Assembly (NCBI GenBank): GCA_000961845.1
Contig: LADZ01000053.1
Span: forward strand, 1 to 50,494
Reading direction: 5' to 3'
DNA from: Flavobacteriales bacterium BRH_c54
GTDB taxonomy: Bacteria; Bacteroidota; Bacteroidia; Flavobacteriales_E; Vicingaceae
DNA length: 50,494 nt
Under the pieces are notes generated by a model. The model was not told the DNA's origin, searched no databases, and was given only the letters and a program-made list of their open reading frames with translations. Shown here piece by piece: positions 32,801 to 40,681 of the stretch (position 1 is the first letter of the stretch; every line of letters begins with the position of its first letter). The translations under genes and the position numbers were made by a program.

Positions 32801-33176
32801 ACAACAAGCCAAAATAAGACAAGAACTTCAAAAGCTTAAAAACCAAGGAGCACAAGGTACTGAAGGAATGTCTAAATTAATGGAAGAAAATGAACAAGAT
32901 ATTGTAAACAAACGCATCACACAAGAAACATTAAACCGTCAGCAAGAGATTTTAACACGCTTGTTAGAATCTGAAAAAGCAGAACGAGAAAGAGAGTGGG
33001 ATGATAAAAGAGAGTCTAAAGAAGGAAAAACTGTTGAAAATAGTAACCCAAATTTATTTTTTGAGTATAACAAGCAAAAGGAGAGTGAAGTAGAATTGCT
33101 ACAAACAACGCCACCTCACTTAACTCAATTTTATAAAAATAAGGTAACACAATATTTTCAGGAAATAAATAGATGA
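29814..33176 (+). CDS. DUF4175 family membrane protein
   Basis: The 1120-residue protein has three membrane segments in its first 180 residues (about 27-47, 58-80, 158-176), a periplasmic-type beta-rich domain (about 185-500), a very long Glu/Lys/Gln-rich coiled coil (about 510-790), a second helical region with a Gly/Pro/Lys-rich linker (about 920-1000, for example GGSGKPKPGPGSMGSL) and a helical C-terminus. This matches DUF4175 proteins of Bacteroidota, of unknown function and probably envelope-spanning. Its stop overlaps the start of the next gene (ATGA, 33173-33176). Confidence 0.88.
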   Translation: MSQNNYHILIQKLDAFIRKYYKNRLIKGGIYAFGLLMAAFLFITIVEYFIQFNTLGRTILFYTFVLSAAYVLVYFIVIPLLKLYQFGEIINHKQAATIIGNHFDEVRDKLINVLQLEEQKAINQYNNQLVWASIEQKSVELTPVPFSNAIQFSENKKHLKWIAIPLLTALLISVISPTIFTEGTNRLLNHNVYIQPVAPFQFNVENESLVVLKNNDFDLDILLSGNELPHKVYIEKNGVKYPLSKTDNRNFAYTFKNVQASESFKLYASGFYSEEFNLKVIPNPTLNNFTIKLDYPNYTNKTDETLSNSGDLIVPEGTKIQWNFSTEDADFLHFILGDSVMDLAIKDEQVTFNLNASQSKKYGFLPKNNFVANSDTVLYALQVVKDQYPSIEIQEKRDSVSEEKVYFKGLISDDYGFTKLNFNYRIKTKNDSLPQRNELNSLTIPFNKNNISEEFFYYWNLKEIGLSPGEELEYYFEIWDNDGIHGTKSTRSALKTFKSKTTKERDEITDGNNNKIKSDLSESIAEAKDIQKELQKLKEKLNEKKEIGWEEKQKMKELLEKQKELQERVEKIEEENQKNNMQQNEYKQYNEELLQKQEQLQKLFDELMTDEMKEMMEKLQEMMERLDKSLLEEELEKMELSNKDLEKELDRSLELFKQMEFQQKLDDVKSKMDELAEKQEKLAEESENKDANSEELKEKQDDLNKEFDELSKEMDELKKMDEELERPNGMEDNKEEKESIANDMQESSEQLENNKSSKASKSQKSAAQKMKEMSEKMASLQSQAADQGEDMESLRQLLDNLVHLSFEQEALMEVYKNTNTQSPEYVKLAQKQKKLKDDAKMIEDSLFALSKRVVQLQSVVNKEINLINANMDKTLEFMSERIKPMAASRQQYIMTSLNNLALLFDEALQQMQQQAQKQGEGSCDNPGGSGKPKPGPGSMGSLKKMQEQLSKQLEQMEKALKEGQKPGGKKPGQKPGEGSMMPGGMGTSESLAKMAAQQAKIRQELQKLKNQGAQGTEGMSKLMEENEQDIVNKRITQETLNRQQEILTRLLESEKAEREREWDDKRESKEGKTVENSNPNLFFEYNKQKESEVELLQTTPPHLTQFYKNKVTQYFQEINR

Positions 33177-33592
33177 CTACAACAATGACACTCAAAAGAA
33201 TTCAATTACCATCTAACAAAGAAAGCGTGCTGCAAATAGAGCAGTTTATTGATTCTTTTTGTGAAAAAAGAGAAATCACTCAAGATTGCTATGGAAACAT
33301 TTTAATTGCTCTTACAGAAGCAGTAAACAACGCTATTCAGCATGGTAATGGATACAAACCAGATACTTTTGTTGTGATTGAATACGAAGTGTCAGATGAC
33401 GAAGTGTTGTTTATTGTAAGAGATCAAGGAAATGGTTTTGATTATGAAAAAATACCAGACCCAACCTTACCGGAAAATATTTTAAACACAAACGGTAGAG
33501 GTGTTTTTTTAATGCAAAATTTAGCCGATAAATTTGCTTTTGAAAACAATGGTAGCATTGTAAAATTAACTTTCTGTTTATCTTCAAATTAA
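33173..33592 (+). CDS. Anti-sigma-factor-like ATP-binding protein (HATPase_c_2)
   Basis: The 139-residue protein is a single GHKL ATPase domain of the RsbW/SpoIIAB type: N-box ALTEAVNNAIQHGN, G1 box VRDQGNGFDYEKIPDP, G2-like TNGRGVFLMQNLADK. Such proteins phosphorylate anti-anti-sigma factors or bind regulators; no partner STAS or sigma gene is in the window. It overlaps DUF4175 by 4 bp and is followed 6 bp later by ybeY. This order recurs in Bacteroidota, so the protein may have a housekeeping rather than classical sigma-control role. Confidence 0.88.
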   Translation: MTTTMTLKRIQLPSNKESVLQIEQFIDSFCEKREITQDCYGNILIALTEAVNNAIQHGNGYKPDTFVVIEYEVSDDEVLFIVRDQGNGFDYEKIPDPTLPENILNTNGRGVFLMQNLADKFAFENNGSIVKLTFCLSSN

Positions 33593-33598
33593 CATCCC

Positions 33599-34024
33599 TT
33601 GAGAGCTATAACTTTCCACACAGAAGATATTTCTTATACCGTTAAGAATAAAAATCACATTAAATCTGTTATTAAAACTGCTATTGCCGATGAAGCTAAA
33701 AAACTCGGAGAAATAGCTTTTATTTGCTGTTCTGACGACTATCTCCATAAAATTAACCAAGAATACCTTAAGCACGATACATTCACGGATATCATCACAT
33801 TTGACTATTGTGAAAACGATTTGATTTCTGGAGATATTTTTATAAGCATAGAAAGGGTTAAAGAAAACGCCATAAAATTCAATCAAAACATTGAAAATGA
33901 GTTGTTTAGAATAATAATTCATGGTGTATTACATTTGTTAGGATATAAAGACAAATCTCCTAATGATAAAAAAATAATGACAGAGAAGGAAGATTTTTAC
34001 TTAACTTTGTACTCAAATAAGTGA
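33599..34024 (+). CDS. ybeY: Endoribonuclease YbeY (16S rRNA maturation)
   Basis: The 141-residue protein carries the UPF0054 signature IHGVLHLLGYKDKSPNDKK, in which two of the three canonical zinc-binding His residues are present and the third position reads Asp/Lys instead of His. This variant is frequent in Bacteroidota. YbeY takes part in 16S rRNA 3'-end maturation and ribosome quality control. The frame starts with TTG at 33599, 6 bp after the preceding stop; no in-frame ATG gives a full-length N-terminus. It is followed by a parS site and mnmG. Confidence 0.9.
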   Translation: MRAITFHTEDISYTVKNKNHIKSVIKTAIADEAKKLGEIAFICCSDDYLHKINQEYLKHDTFTDIITFDYCENDLISGDIFISIERVKENAIKFNQNIENELFRIIIHGVLHLLGYKDKSPNDKKIMTEKEDFYLTLYSNK

Positions 34025-34069
34025 CAATTAACTTTATAAATCCCACAAAAGATATTTTTAACACAATAA

Positions 34070-34085
34070 TGTTTCACGTGAAACA
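34070..34085. promoter_or_regulatory. parS site 1 (ParB-binding centromere site)
   Basis: TGTTTCACGTGAAACA is a perfect 16-bp palindrome identical to the widely conserved chromosomal parS consensus. It lies in the 164-bp gap between ybeY and mnmG. Chromosomal parS sites cluster near oriC, so this region is probably origin-proximal. Confidence 0.9.
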
Positions 34086-34188
34086 ACCACGAGAAAAAAT
34101 GATATCTTTCAAGAGAAAATCTATAGTGGTTGTTACATCTGACTAATAAAAAATATTAAAATTAACAGATGAAACATAATTTATATAT

Positions 34189-36054
34189 ATGAACAATCAA
34201 TACGATATAATAGTAGTTGGAGGTGGTCATGCAGGTTGTGAAGCAGCAGCTGCTGCGGCAAATCTTGGCTCAAAAACCCTCTTAATCACCATGAACATGG
34301 ATGCTATTGCTCAAATGTCATGTAACCCGGCAATGGGAGGAATAGCCAAAGGACAAATAGTTAGAGAGATTGATGCTTTAGGAGGTTATTCTGGTTTAGT
34401 AAGCGACAAAAGTGCTATTCAGTTTAAAATGCTAAACAGATCAAAAGGACCAGCCGTTTGGAGCCCAAGAACACAAAACGACCGTATGCTCTTTTCAAAA
34501 GAATGGAGATTAATGTTAGAAAACACTCCTAATGTTTTCTTTTGGCAAGATATGGTAAATGAATTAACTTTTAAAGATGGAAAATGTGTTGGTGTTAAAA
34601 CTCAAATTGGAATTGAGTTTAAATCTAAAGCCGTAATTCTAACCAATGGAACTTTCTTAAATGGCTTAATTCATATCGGAGAAAAACAATTTGGAGGAGG
34701 TAGAGCAGGAGCAAGGCCATCAAAAGGATTAACAGAACAATTGGTAAGTTATGGTTTCGAATCGGGAAGAATGAAAACAGGAACACCGCCAAGAGTTGAT
34801 GGAAGAAGTATAGACTATACTAAAATGGAGGAACAACCAGGTGATAAAAACCCTGGTACTTTTTCTTATTTAGACACTACCACAAAACTTACCAAACAAA
34901 GAAGTTGTCACATTGCCTATACCAACCAAAATGTACACGATGTCTTACAAACAGGCTTTGAAAAATCACCTATGTTTTCAGGAAGAATTCAAGGCTTAGG
35001 ACCAAGATATTGTCCTTCTATTGAAGACAAAATTGTACGCTTTTCTGAAAGAGAAAGACATCAATTATTTGTTGAACCAGAAGGTTGGAATACAGTAGAA
35101 ATTTATTTAAATGGATTCTCCACTTCACTTCCAGAAGATGTTCAATACAAAGCCATGCAACTAATTCCGGGTTTTGAAAAAGCGTTAATGTTTAGACCGG
35201 GCTACGCCATAGAATATGACTTTTTTCAACCTACACAACTTAAAAACACATTAGAAACTAAATTAGTTGAGAACTTATATTTTGCTGGACAAATAAACGG
35301 AACTACCGGTTACGAAGAAGCGGCAGGACAAGGTTTGATGGCTGGAATAAACGCTCATTTAAAAACAAACGAAAAAGAAGCTTTTATTTTAAATAGAGAC
35401 GAAGCTTATATAGGTGTTTTAATAGATGATTTAATCAACAAAGGCACAAACGAACCTTATAGAATGTTTACGTCAAGAGCAGAATATAGAATACTTTTAA
35501 GACAAGATAATGCAGATGTGCGTCTGACCGAAAAAGGATATAAATTAGGATTAGCTTCTGAATTAAGAATGAAAAAAGTAGCCGAGAAGAAACAACATAT
35601 TGAAAAAATCATCAAACGATTTGAAGAAGTTTCTATCTTACCTAAAGAAGTAAATTCGTATTTAGAACAACAAAATTCTTCACCTTTAAAACAAAAAGTA
35701 AAAGCCATTTCTGTTATAACAAGACCAAATATTGCTATAAAAGAATTGAGTTTATGCAACACCAAATTGTCAGATGAAACCAATTTATATACAGAAGATG
35801 TATTAGAAAGTGCTGAAATTTTAATGAAGTACGAAGGTTATATAAAAAGAGAAAAAGAAGTAGCAGATAAAATATCCAGATTGGATGATATTAAAATTCA
35901 TGATACCATTGACTATACTAAACTTGGATCTTTATCTGCTGAAGCAGTAGATAAACTTTCTAAAATTAAACCTTCAACTATAGGACAAGCATCAAGAATT
36001 AGTGGTGTTTCTCCATCAGATGTTTCTGTTTTGATGGTTTACATGGGAAGGTAA
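34189..36054 (+). CDS. mnmG: tRNA uridine-5-carboxymethylaminomethyl modification enzyme MnmG
   Basis: The 621-residue FAD protein (GidA) installs the carboxymethylaminomethyl group at wobble U34 together with MnmE. Marks are the FAD motif [20 protein letters not shown] (10-29), [72 protein letters not shown] and the C-terminal [20 protein letters not shown]. Length is typical. mnmG is classically near oriC, and here it lies between two parS sites, which supports that placement. The gene ends at a rho-independent terminator 43 bp downstream. Confidence 0.97.
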   Translation: MNNQYDIIVVGGGHAGCEAAAAAANLGSKTLLITMNMDAIAQMSCNPAMGGIAKGQIVREIDALGGYSGLVSDKSAIQFKMLNRSKGPAVWSPRTQNDRMLFSKEWRLMLENTPNVFFWQDMVNELTFKDGKCVGVKTQIGIEFKSKAVILTNGTFLNGLIHIGEKQFGGGRAGARPSKGLTEQLVSYGFESGRMKTGTPPRVDGRSIDYTKMEEQPGDKNPGTFSYLDTTTKLTKQRSCHIAYTNQNVHDVLQTGFEKSPMFSGRIQGLGPRYCPSIEDKIVRFSERERHQLFVEPEGWNTVEIYLNGFSTSLPEDVQYKAMQLIPGFEKALMFRPGYAIEYDFFQPTQLKNTLETKLVENLYFAGQINGTTGYEEAAGQGLMAGINAHLKTNEKEAFILNRDEAYIGVLIDDLINKGTNEPYRMFTSRAEYRILLRQDNADVRLTEKGYKLGLASELRMKKVAEKKQHIEKIIKRFEEVSILPKEVNSYLEQQNSSPLKQKVKAISVITRPNIAIKELSLCNTKLSDETNLYTEDVLESAEILMKYEGYIKREKEVADKISRLDDIKIHDTIDYTKLGSLSAEAVDKLSKIKPSTIGQASRISGVSPSDVSVLMVYMGR

Positions 36055-36076
36055 AATTTAAAACAAAATCATAAAT

Positions 36077-36092
36077 TGTTTCACGTGAAACA
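36077..36092. promoter_or_regulatory. parS site 2
   Basis: The same 16-bp palindrome TGTTTCACGTGAAACA recurs 2.0 kb from the first, 22 bp after the mnmG stop and 5 bp before its terminator stem. It is intergenic, as the first site is. Confidence 0.9.
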
Positions 36093-36097
36093 AAAAA

Positions 36098-36128
36098 AGC
36101 AGGACTAATATTGGTTCTGCTTTTTTTA
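36098..36128 (+). terminator. Rho-independent terminator of mnmG
   Basis: AGCAGGAC (36098-36105) pairs with GTTCTGCT (36114-36121) with one mismatch, preceded by an A-run and followed by seven T. It ends the plus-strand operon. Between here and 36313 I see only AT-rich sequence without a gene. Confidence 0.85.
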
Positions 36129-36313
36129 TTATATCTTGAGAAAATTGAGTGTATTAAAAATAGCTCATCATCTGTTTCAATGATTCAACAAACAAAAAAT
36201 AACTTTTAAACGAAAAATCAGTGTCTTTTTTAAAATAAGCTAAAATTAAGCGATTTAAAACAAGCAAACCCTTTTGTAGAGTACTATCATTAATTTTTAG
36301 AAAAAACTCAGGA

Positions 36314-36340
36314 AATCAACTATTTTATAAATAGTTGATT
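36314..36340 (-). terminator. Hairpin downstream of pdxA
   Basis: AATCAACTATTT (36314-36325) and AAATAGTTGATT (36329-36340) form a perfect 12-bp AT-rich stem with a 3-nt loop, 16 bp past the pdxA stop. On the minus strand a T-run follows after about 10 nt. It is probably a terminator. Confidence 0.65.
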
Positions 36341-36356
36341 ATCAAACATTTGATGT

Positions 36357-37391
36357 CTATTTTTTAATTTTTAGCTTATCACTATTAATTTCTTCAGACA
36401 ATTGACGATTTTTAGCAATATCACACGCTAAATAAACAGCCGTTCTAAATGAACTTTCAGAAGCTAAATTCTTTCCGGCTATTTCATAAGCCACTCCATG
36501 ATCCGGAGAAGTTCTAATAATAGTTAATCCCGCAGTAAAATTAACTCCTTCACCAAAAGACAAGGTTTTAAATGGAATTAACCCTTGATCGTGATACATT
36601 GCCAAAATAGCATCAAACTTCTTATAACTTCCTGAACCAAAAAACCCATCAGCAGGATAAGGTCCAAAAGCATTAATTCCAATACTTTTTGCATTATTAA
36701 TAGCAGGAATTATAATTTGTTTTTCTTCACTTCCTATCAAACCATTATCTCCTGCATGCGGATTTAAGCCCAACACAGCAATTTTCGGAGAGGTTAATAG
36801 AAAATCCTGCACTAATGTCTTATTAAGCGTTTTAAGCTTAGAAAAAATAGCATCTGCACTTAATGATGAAGCAATACTTGAAACTGGAATATGATTAGTA
36901 GCAATTCCTACCTTCAAATTTTCGCTTGTAAGCAACATAATAGACTCTCCATTTGCTTTTGCCTCCAAGTACTCTGTATGTCCTTTAAAATTAAAATCAT
37001 CCGACTGAATAGTATCTTTATTGATAGGAGCAGTTACCAAAGCGTCAATTTTACCTTCAAGCAAATCTTTTGTAGCAGCTTCAAGCGATAAAAAAGCATA
37101 TTTTCCTCCACTTTGGGTAGGATTACCAAAATTTAACTCCACTTCTTCAGTCCAACAGCTGAGCATATTAGCTTTTTTAGGCGATGCTTCTTCAACTTTA
37201 GTTATTTTATTAAAAGCAAAATCTGTTACTTCTAACGTTTTTCTATAATTATTTGCTAGTTTAGTAGAACCATAAACAATAGGCGTACAAAAATCTAACA
37301 TTCTATTGTCCATAAAAGTTTTGATAATAACTTCTAAACCAACACCATTAATATCGCCAATGCTAATTCCTATTTTTATTTTATTTGACAT
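36357..37391 (-). CDS. pdxA: 4-hydroxythreonine-4-phosphate dehydrogenase
   Basis: The 344-residue enzyme oxidises 4-phosphohydroxy-L-threonine in the DXP-dependent pyridoxal-phosphate pathway. Motifs are GISIGDINGVGLEVIIKTF at the N-terminus, APINKDTIQSDDFNFKGHTE with a metal-ligand His, LGLNPHAGDNGLIGSEE and MYHDQGLIPFKTLSFGEGVN with further His ligands, then TSPDHGVAYEIAGK. Length fits the family. It begins 56 bp downstream of the M17 aminopeptidase gene on the same strand. The gap contains CTTCTAACTTCTGTCTTCTT, which looks like a simple repeat. Confidence 0.96.
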   Translation of the reverse strand: MSNKIKIGISIGDINGVGLEVIIKTFMDNRMLDFCTPIVYGSTKLANNYRKTLEVTDFAFNKITKVEEASPKKANMLSCWTEEVELNFGNPTQSGGKYAFLSLEAATKDLLEGKIDALVTAPINKDTIQSDDFNFKGHTEYLEAKANGESIMLLTSENLKVGIATNHIPVSSIASSLSADAIFSKLKTLNKTLVQDFLLTSPKIAVLGLNPHAGDNGLIGSEEKQIIIPAINNAKSIGINAFGPYPADGFFGSGSYKKFDAILAMYHDQGLIPFKTLSFGEGVNFTAGLTIIRTSPDHGVAYEIAGKNLASESSFRTAVYLACDIAKNRQLSEEINSDKLKIKK

Positions 37392-37447
37392 ATTTTTTTA
37401 AGTTTATAAGTTAATAGTTATCTTTCGTCTTCTAACTTCTGTCTTCT

Positions 37448-38854
37448 TCAATAATTCTTTACAAAATCATATAACAATCTTACACCAACACCAGTGCCAC
37501 CTTGAGATAAATAATTAATTTGCTTCTTAATAAATGCAGGTCCCGCAATATCTAAATGGATATAAGGAGCGTTAGTAAAATTCTCTAAAAATTTACCTGC
37601 TGTAATTGCTCCTCCTGCTCCATTACCTAAATTCGTAAGATCAGCTATAGAAGATTTTAATTGTTCATTATATTCATCCCAAAACGGAAATTCCACTATA
37701 CGCTCAAAAGTGTTATTACCACTTTCTTTTAGCTTGTTCATCGTTTTTTCAGGAGTATTTCCCATAGCAACCACACCATAATGCCCAATTGCATTTGCAG
37801 CGGCACCCGTAAGTGTAGCAACATCAATCACCAATTCAGGTTGATATTTATCAGCATAACTCAATGCATCTGCTAATATCATTCTTCCTTCAGCATCTGT
37901 ATTTAGTACTTCAACCGTTTTTCCATTATACATTTTAATAACATCACCGGGAACATAAGCATTTCCACCAGGTCTATTATCAGTAGCCGGAACTAAAACA
38001 ATTACATGGTATGGCAATTTGTTCTTAGCAATAGCAACCATGGCTCCAATAACAGCAGCAGCCCCACCCATATCACACTTCATCATATCCATAGAATTAG
38101 GTGTAGGTTTTAAACTTAGTCCACCAGTATCATAAACTACTCCTTTTCCCACTAAAACTATAGGTTTTTTATTTTTTGCTTTAGCAGGTTTCCATTCTAA
38201 AATAGAAAATGTTGGTGGGTCTATACTTCCTTTATTAACAGCTAATAAACCACCCATTTTTAAAGCTTCTATCTTAGCTTTCGTTAAAACCTCTACTTTA
38301 AAACCATAATTTTTACCCAAATTCTTTATCTCTTTTGAAAGTTGAGTGGCTGTTAAAAAAGATAACGGCTCATTCACTAAGTCTTTAGCAAAATTAGCAG
38401 CTTCCACTAGAACTTCAATTTCTTTTATATTGTCTGATTTATTTTCTGTGTAATAGTTTAACTTATTAAAAGTATTGACTTTTTTGTCGGAAAAATACTT
38501 TAAAAATTGATAGTTAGCTAAACCAATACCCTCTATAAATGGAACTATTTTAATTGTTTCTCCAATTACTGTAGCAGATACCACTTTTTTACTATTAAGT
38601 GTAGTCAACAAGTTACTTGCTGCAATTCTAATTTTTTCTGCAGCCTTATAATCATTTTCTTTATCACATAAAACAACAAAAACATAGGTATTTAGTCTGT
38701 TGATTTCAACTTGCTTTTGTTCGTTTTTTAATTCTTTTTTGATAAAAGAAAGCTCTTCTTTTGTAAAAGATGTTATTGGTAATTCTTTTTCATTCGTGAT
38801 AAGAAAAATCAAGTTTTCTTTAGGGTCTAATTTGCTCGCTTTTTTAATTTCCAT
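37448..38854 (-). CDS. Leucyl aminopeptidase family protein (M17)
   Basis: The 468-residue metalloprotease has the M17 catalytic C-terminal domain: VGKGVVYDTGGLSLKPTPNS with the metal-ligand Lys and Asp, MKCDMGGAAAVIGAM and the family signature NTDAEGRMILADALSYA with metal-binding Asp/Glu and catalytic Arg. An N-terminal macrodomain-like region (about 1-150) is more divergent, as usual. It releases N-terminal residues from peptides, normally as a hexamer in the cytoplasm. Length is slightly below E. coli PepA (503). It is followed by pdxA. Confidence 0.93.
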   Translation of the reverse strand: MEIKKASKLDPKENLIFLITNEKELPITSFTKEELSFIKKELKNEQKQVEINRLNTYVFVVLCDKENDYKAAEKIRIAASNLLTTLNSKKVVSATVIGETIKIVPFIEGIGLANYQFLKYFSDKKVNTFNKLNYYTENKSDNIKEIEVLVEAANFAKDLVNEPLSFLTATQLSKEIKNLGKNYGFKVEVLTKAKIEALKMGGLLAVNKGSIDPPTFSILEWKPAKAKNKKPIVLVGKGVVYDTGGLSLKPTPNSMDMMKCDMGGAAAVIGAMVAIAKNKLPYHVIVLVPATDNRPGGNAYVPGDVIKMYNGKTVEVLNTDAEGRMILADALSYADKYQPELVIDVATLTGAAANAIGHYGVVAMGNTPEKTMNKLKESGNNTFERIVEFPFWDEYNEQLKSSIADLTNLGNGAGGAITAGKFLENFTNAPYIHLDIAGPAFIKKQINYLSQGGTGVGVRLLYDFVKNY

Positions 38855-38938
38855 CGTATTTTTATCGTAATTTTGAAAAGCGAAATTAGGAATTATACTA
38901 TTAAGAAGTTATATAAAATAACTATTTAAAAACTATCC

Positions 38939-40459
38939 TTAACTCTTTGTCACCTCATTTAATCGTTTAATTGCCTGACTCATAGTTATATTTTCAACTT
39001 TACTTTTAAGCCAAACGGTAACTCCCCATAAATATTCATACTTTCTGGTTTTTAATTTTTTTTCTAACATACTTAATGAACGCTGAACTATTGGGTTTTT
39101 CGCTTCAAAAACTGTTGTTCTGTTTTTAATTGCAATATTTAAGAGGCAAATAAGTTCTTTAATATCATTATTGTGTATTAATATTTTATCGTTTTGTGTG
39201 TATTCTTCCAATTTATACAAATGTTTTTTGGCTTGCTCAAATTCAGTTAATTCTATTTTACAAACAATTAGTAATAACCATAACTCCAAAATAGTTTCCT
39301 TTCTTTTATCTAGCTCATTTTTAATTAAAAATCGAGAAGCAAGTTTTGCGGCATTTTTATATTGATAAGATAAAAATAATGCTAAAAAGTGATTTTCTAT
39401 ATGTATAATTTCATATATAACATCTACATTTTTTATGTATCTAGGAAAAATATTTATGACTTGAGTAGAAAATAACAAACTAGATTCAATATTTCCGGTA
39501 AAAAGAAGAGCGTCAGTTTTAAATATTGCCAATATGTTCCATAAATAATTCTTGGTCTTAGGAACTTTTATTTTATCAATATCAATATTTTGTAACTCTT
39601 TAATAATTAGAAAAACATCTTCAAACGAATATAACCTTCGGGCAGATCTTAACATATAATGATAAATCTCAATAATAGAATATGGGTTATACTCATTTTC
39701 TTTTCTTTTTAACAGAATAGGTAAAAGTTGTTTTAAGTTTTGAGCATAGATATTACCGAAAGAATATTGCTCTTCGATAAAGCAAATCAAAAAATTAACT
39801 TTATTGAATTGTAAATTCAAATTAATGTCTTCTTTTATTAATTTAAAATCTAACTCCTTAATTTTTTTCTTGATAATAAAAACCTGCTCTTTTTCCTCTT
39901 TGGTTCTTAATCCTCTACTAGAAATAAGAAAAGAATTAATTGCTCCCGTAAAATGAATAAGCTGTTCTTGAATTAAAATTTTTTTTCCAATACGCTCTTG
40001 TGGAAACCCTTTAATTTGAATGGATCTCCCCAATTCATTTTTTATAACATTAAGCCTAAACAATAAAGACAGATCTGTGCATTTTTTTTCTGTTTGACAA
40101 ATTAAACTATAACAAGCCTTATACAGCCCTTTTTGATATAACATTTCAATTTTTGATAGTGCTACATAAAGCTGAATTTCTGTATTATTATGCTTATGAT
40201 ATTCCGTCAAACATAATAACAAGTGATCGTATAAATATTTTTTTAATGAGCTAAATGCTGTTTTAGCTCCTTTTTTAATCATTATTTCTTTTAATTGATC
40301 TTCATTATACCTATCAGATTCACCTATTTCTTTGAACAGAATAATATAATCAGCATCTCTGTTTTGTTTAAATTGACTGGCCCATTTTACAAAATATCCC
40401 TTTTCATTCTTATTCAATGAATGAACCAATTGAAATAACGTTTCGGAAGTAGGTTTCAT
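38939..40459 (-). CDS. Hypothetical all-helical (TPR-like) protein
   Basis: I cannot name this 506-residue family. There is no signal peptide or membrane segment. The N-terminus (TLFQLVHSLNKNEKGYFVKW) and the rest are predicted helical with TPR-like spacing (for example YKACYSLICQTEKKCTDLSL; ENHFLALFLSYQYKNAAKLA; ELTEFEQAKKHLYKLEEYTQ). Proteins of this size starting with a similar 'LNKNEKGYFKK'-type motif are common in Bacteroidota, from memory. It is probably a cytoplasmic scaffold or regulator. It is divergent from the secreted SBBP gene at 40682; the 222-bp AT-rich gap between them holds no evident gene. Confidence 0.75.
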   Translation of the reverse strand: MKPTSETLFQLVHSLNKNEKGYFVKWASQFKQNRDADYIILFKEIGESDRYNEDQLKEIMIKKGAKTAFSSLKKYLYDHLLLCLTEYHKHNNTEIQLYVALSKIEMLYQKGLYKACYSLICQTEKKCTDLSLLFRLNVIKNELGRSIQIKGFPQERIGKKILIQEQLIHFTGAINSFLISSRGLRTKEEKEQVFIIKKKIKELDFKLIKEDINLNLQFNKVNFLICFIEEQYSFGNIYAQNLKQLLPILLKRKENEYNPYSIIEIYHYMLRSARRLYSFEDVFLIIKELQNIDIDKIKVPKTKNYLWNILAIFKTDALLFTGNIESSLLFSTQVINIFPRYIKNVDVIYEIIHIENHFLALFLSYQYKNAAKLASRFLIKNELDKRKETILELWLLLIVCKIELTEFEQAKKHLYKLEEYTQNDKILIHNNDIKELICLLNIAIKNRTTVFEAKNPIVQRSLSMLEKKLKTRKYEYLWGVTVWLKSKVENITMSQAIKRLNEVTKS

Positions 40460-40681
40460 GTATTTCAGTTATATATTTTCAAAAAACAATTTATTTTAAT
40501 CATTATTTATTGATTATTAATATTTTATCATAATTATTTATTATTTCAAAATATAATTTATCACTACAAATGTAAGTTAAATCTCCTCATCAAGCGTAAT
40601 AAAAATTTAATTTTATGTTCATGCGAATCACTACTTAATGTAAAAAAATTAGTGACCCTACAATCAATCAACAGCTAAACG

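Noticed and set aside
31371-32855. Several Ser-, Cys- and Phe-rich frames opposite the DUF4175 gene
   Set aside because: They are the reverse-strand reading of a Glu/Lys/Gln-rich coiled coil and Gly/Pro linker. Such composition shadows are expected and lack any domain.
33584-33922. 112-codon minus-strand frame over ybeY
   Set aside because: It lies entirely opposite ybeY, whose zinc-site motif and operon position make it the real gene.
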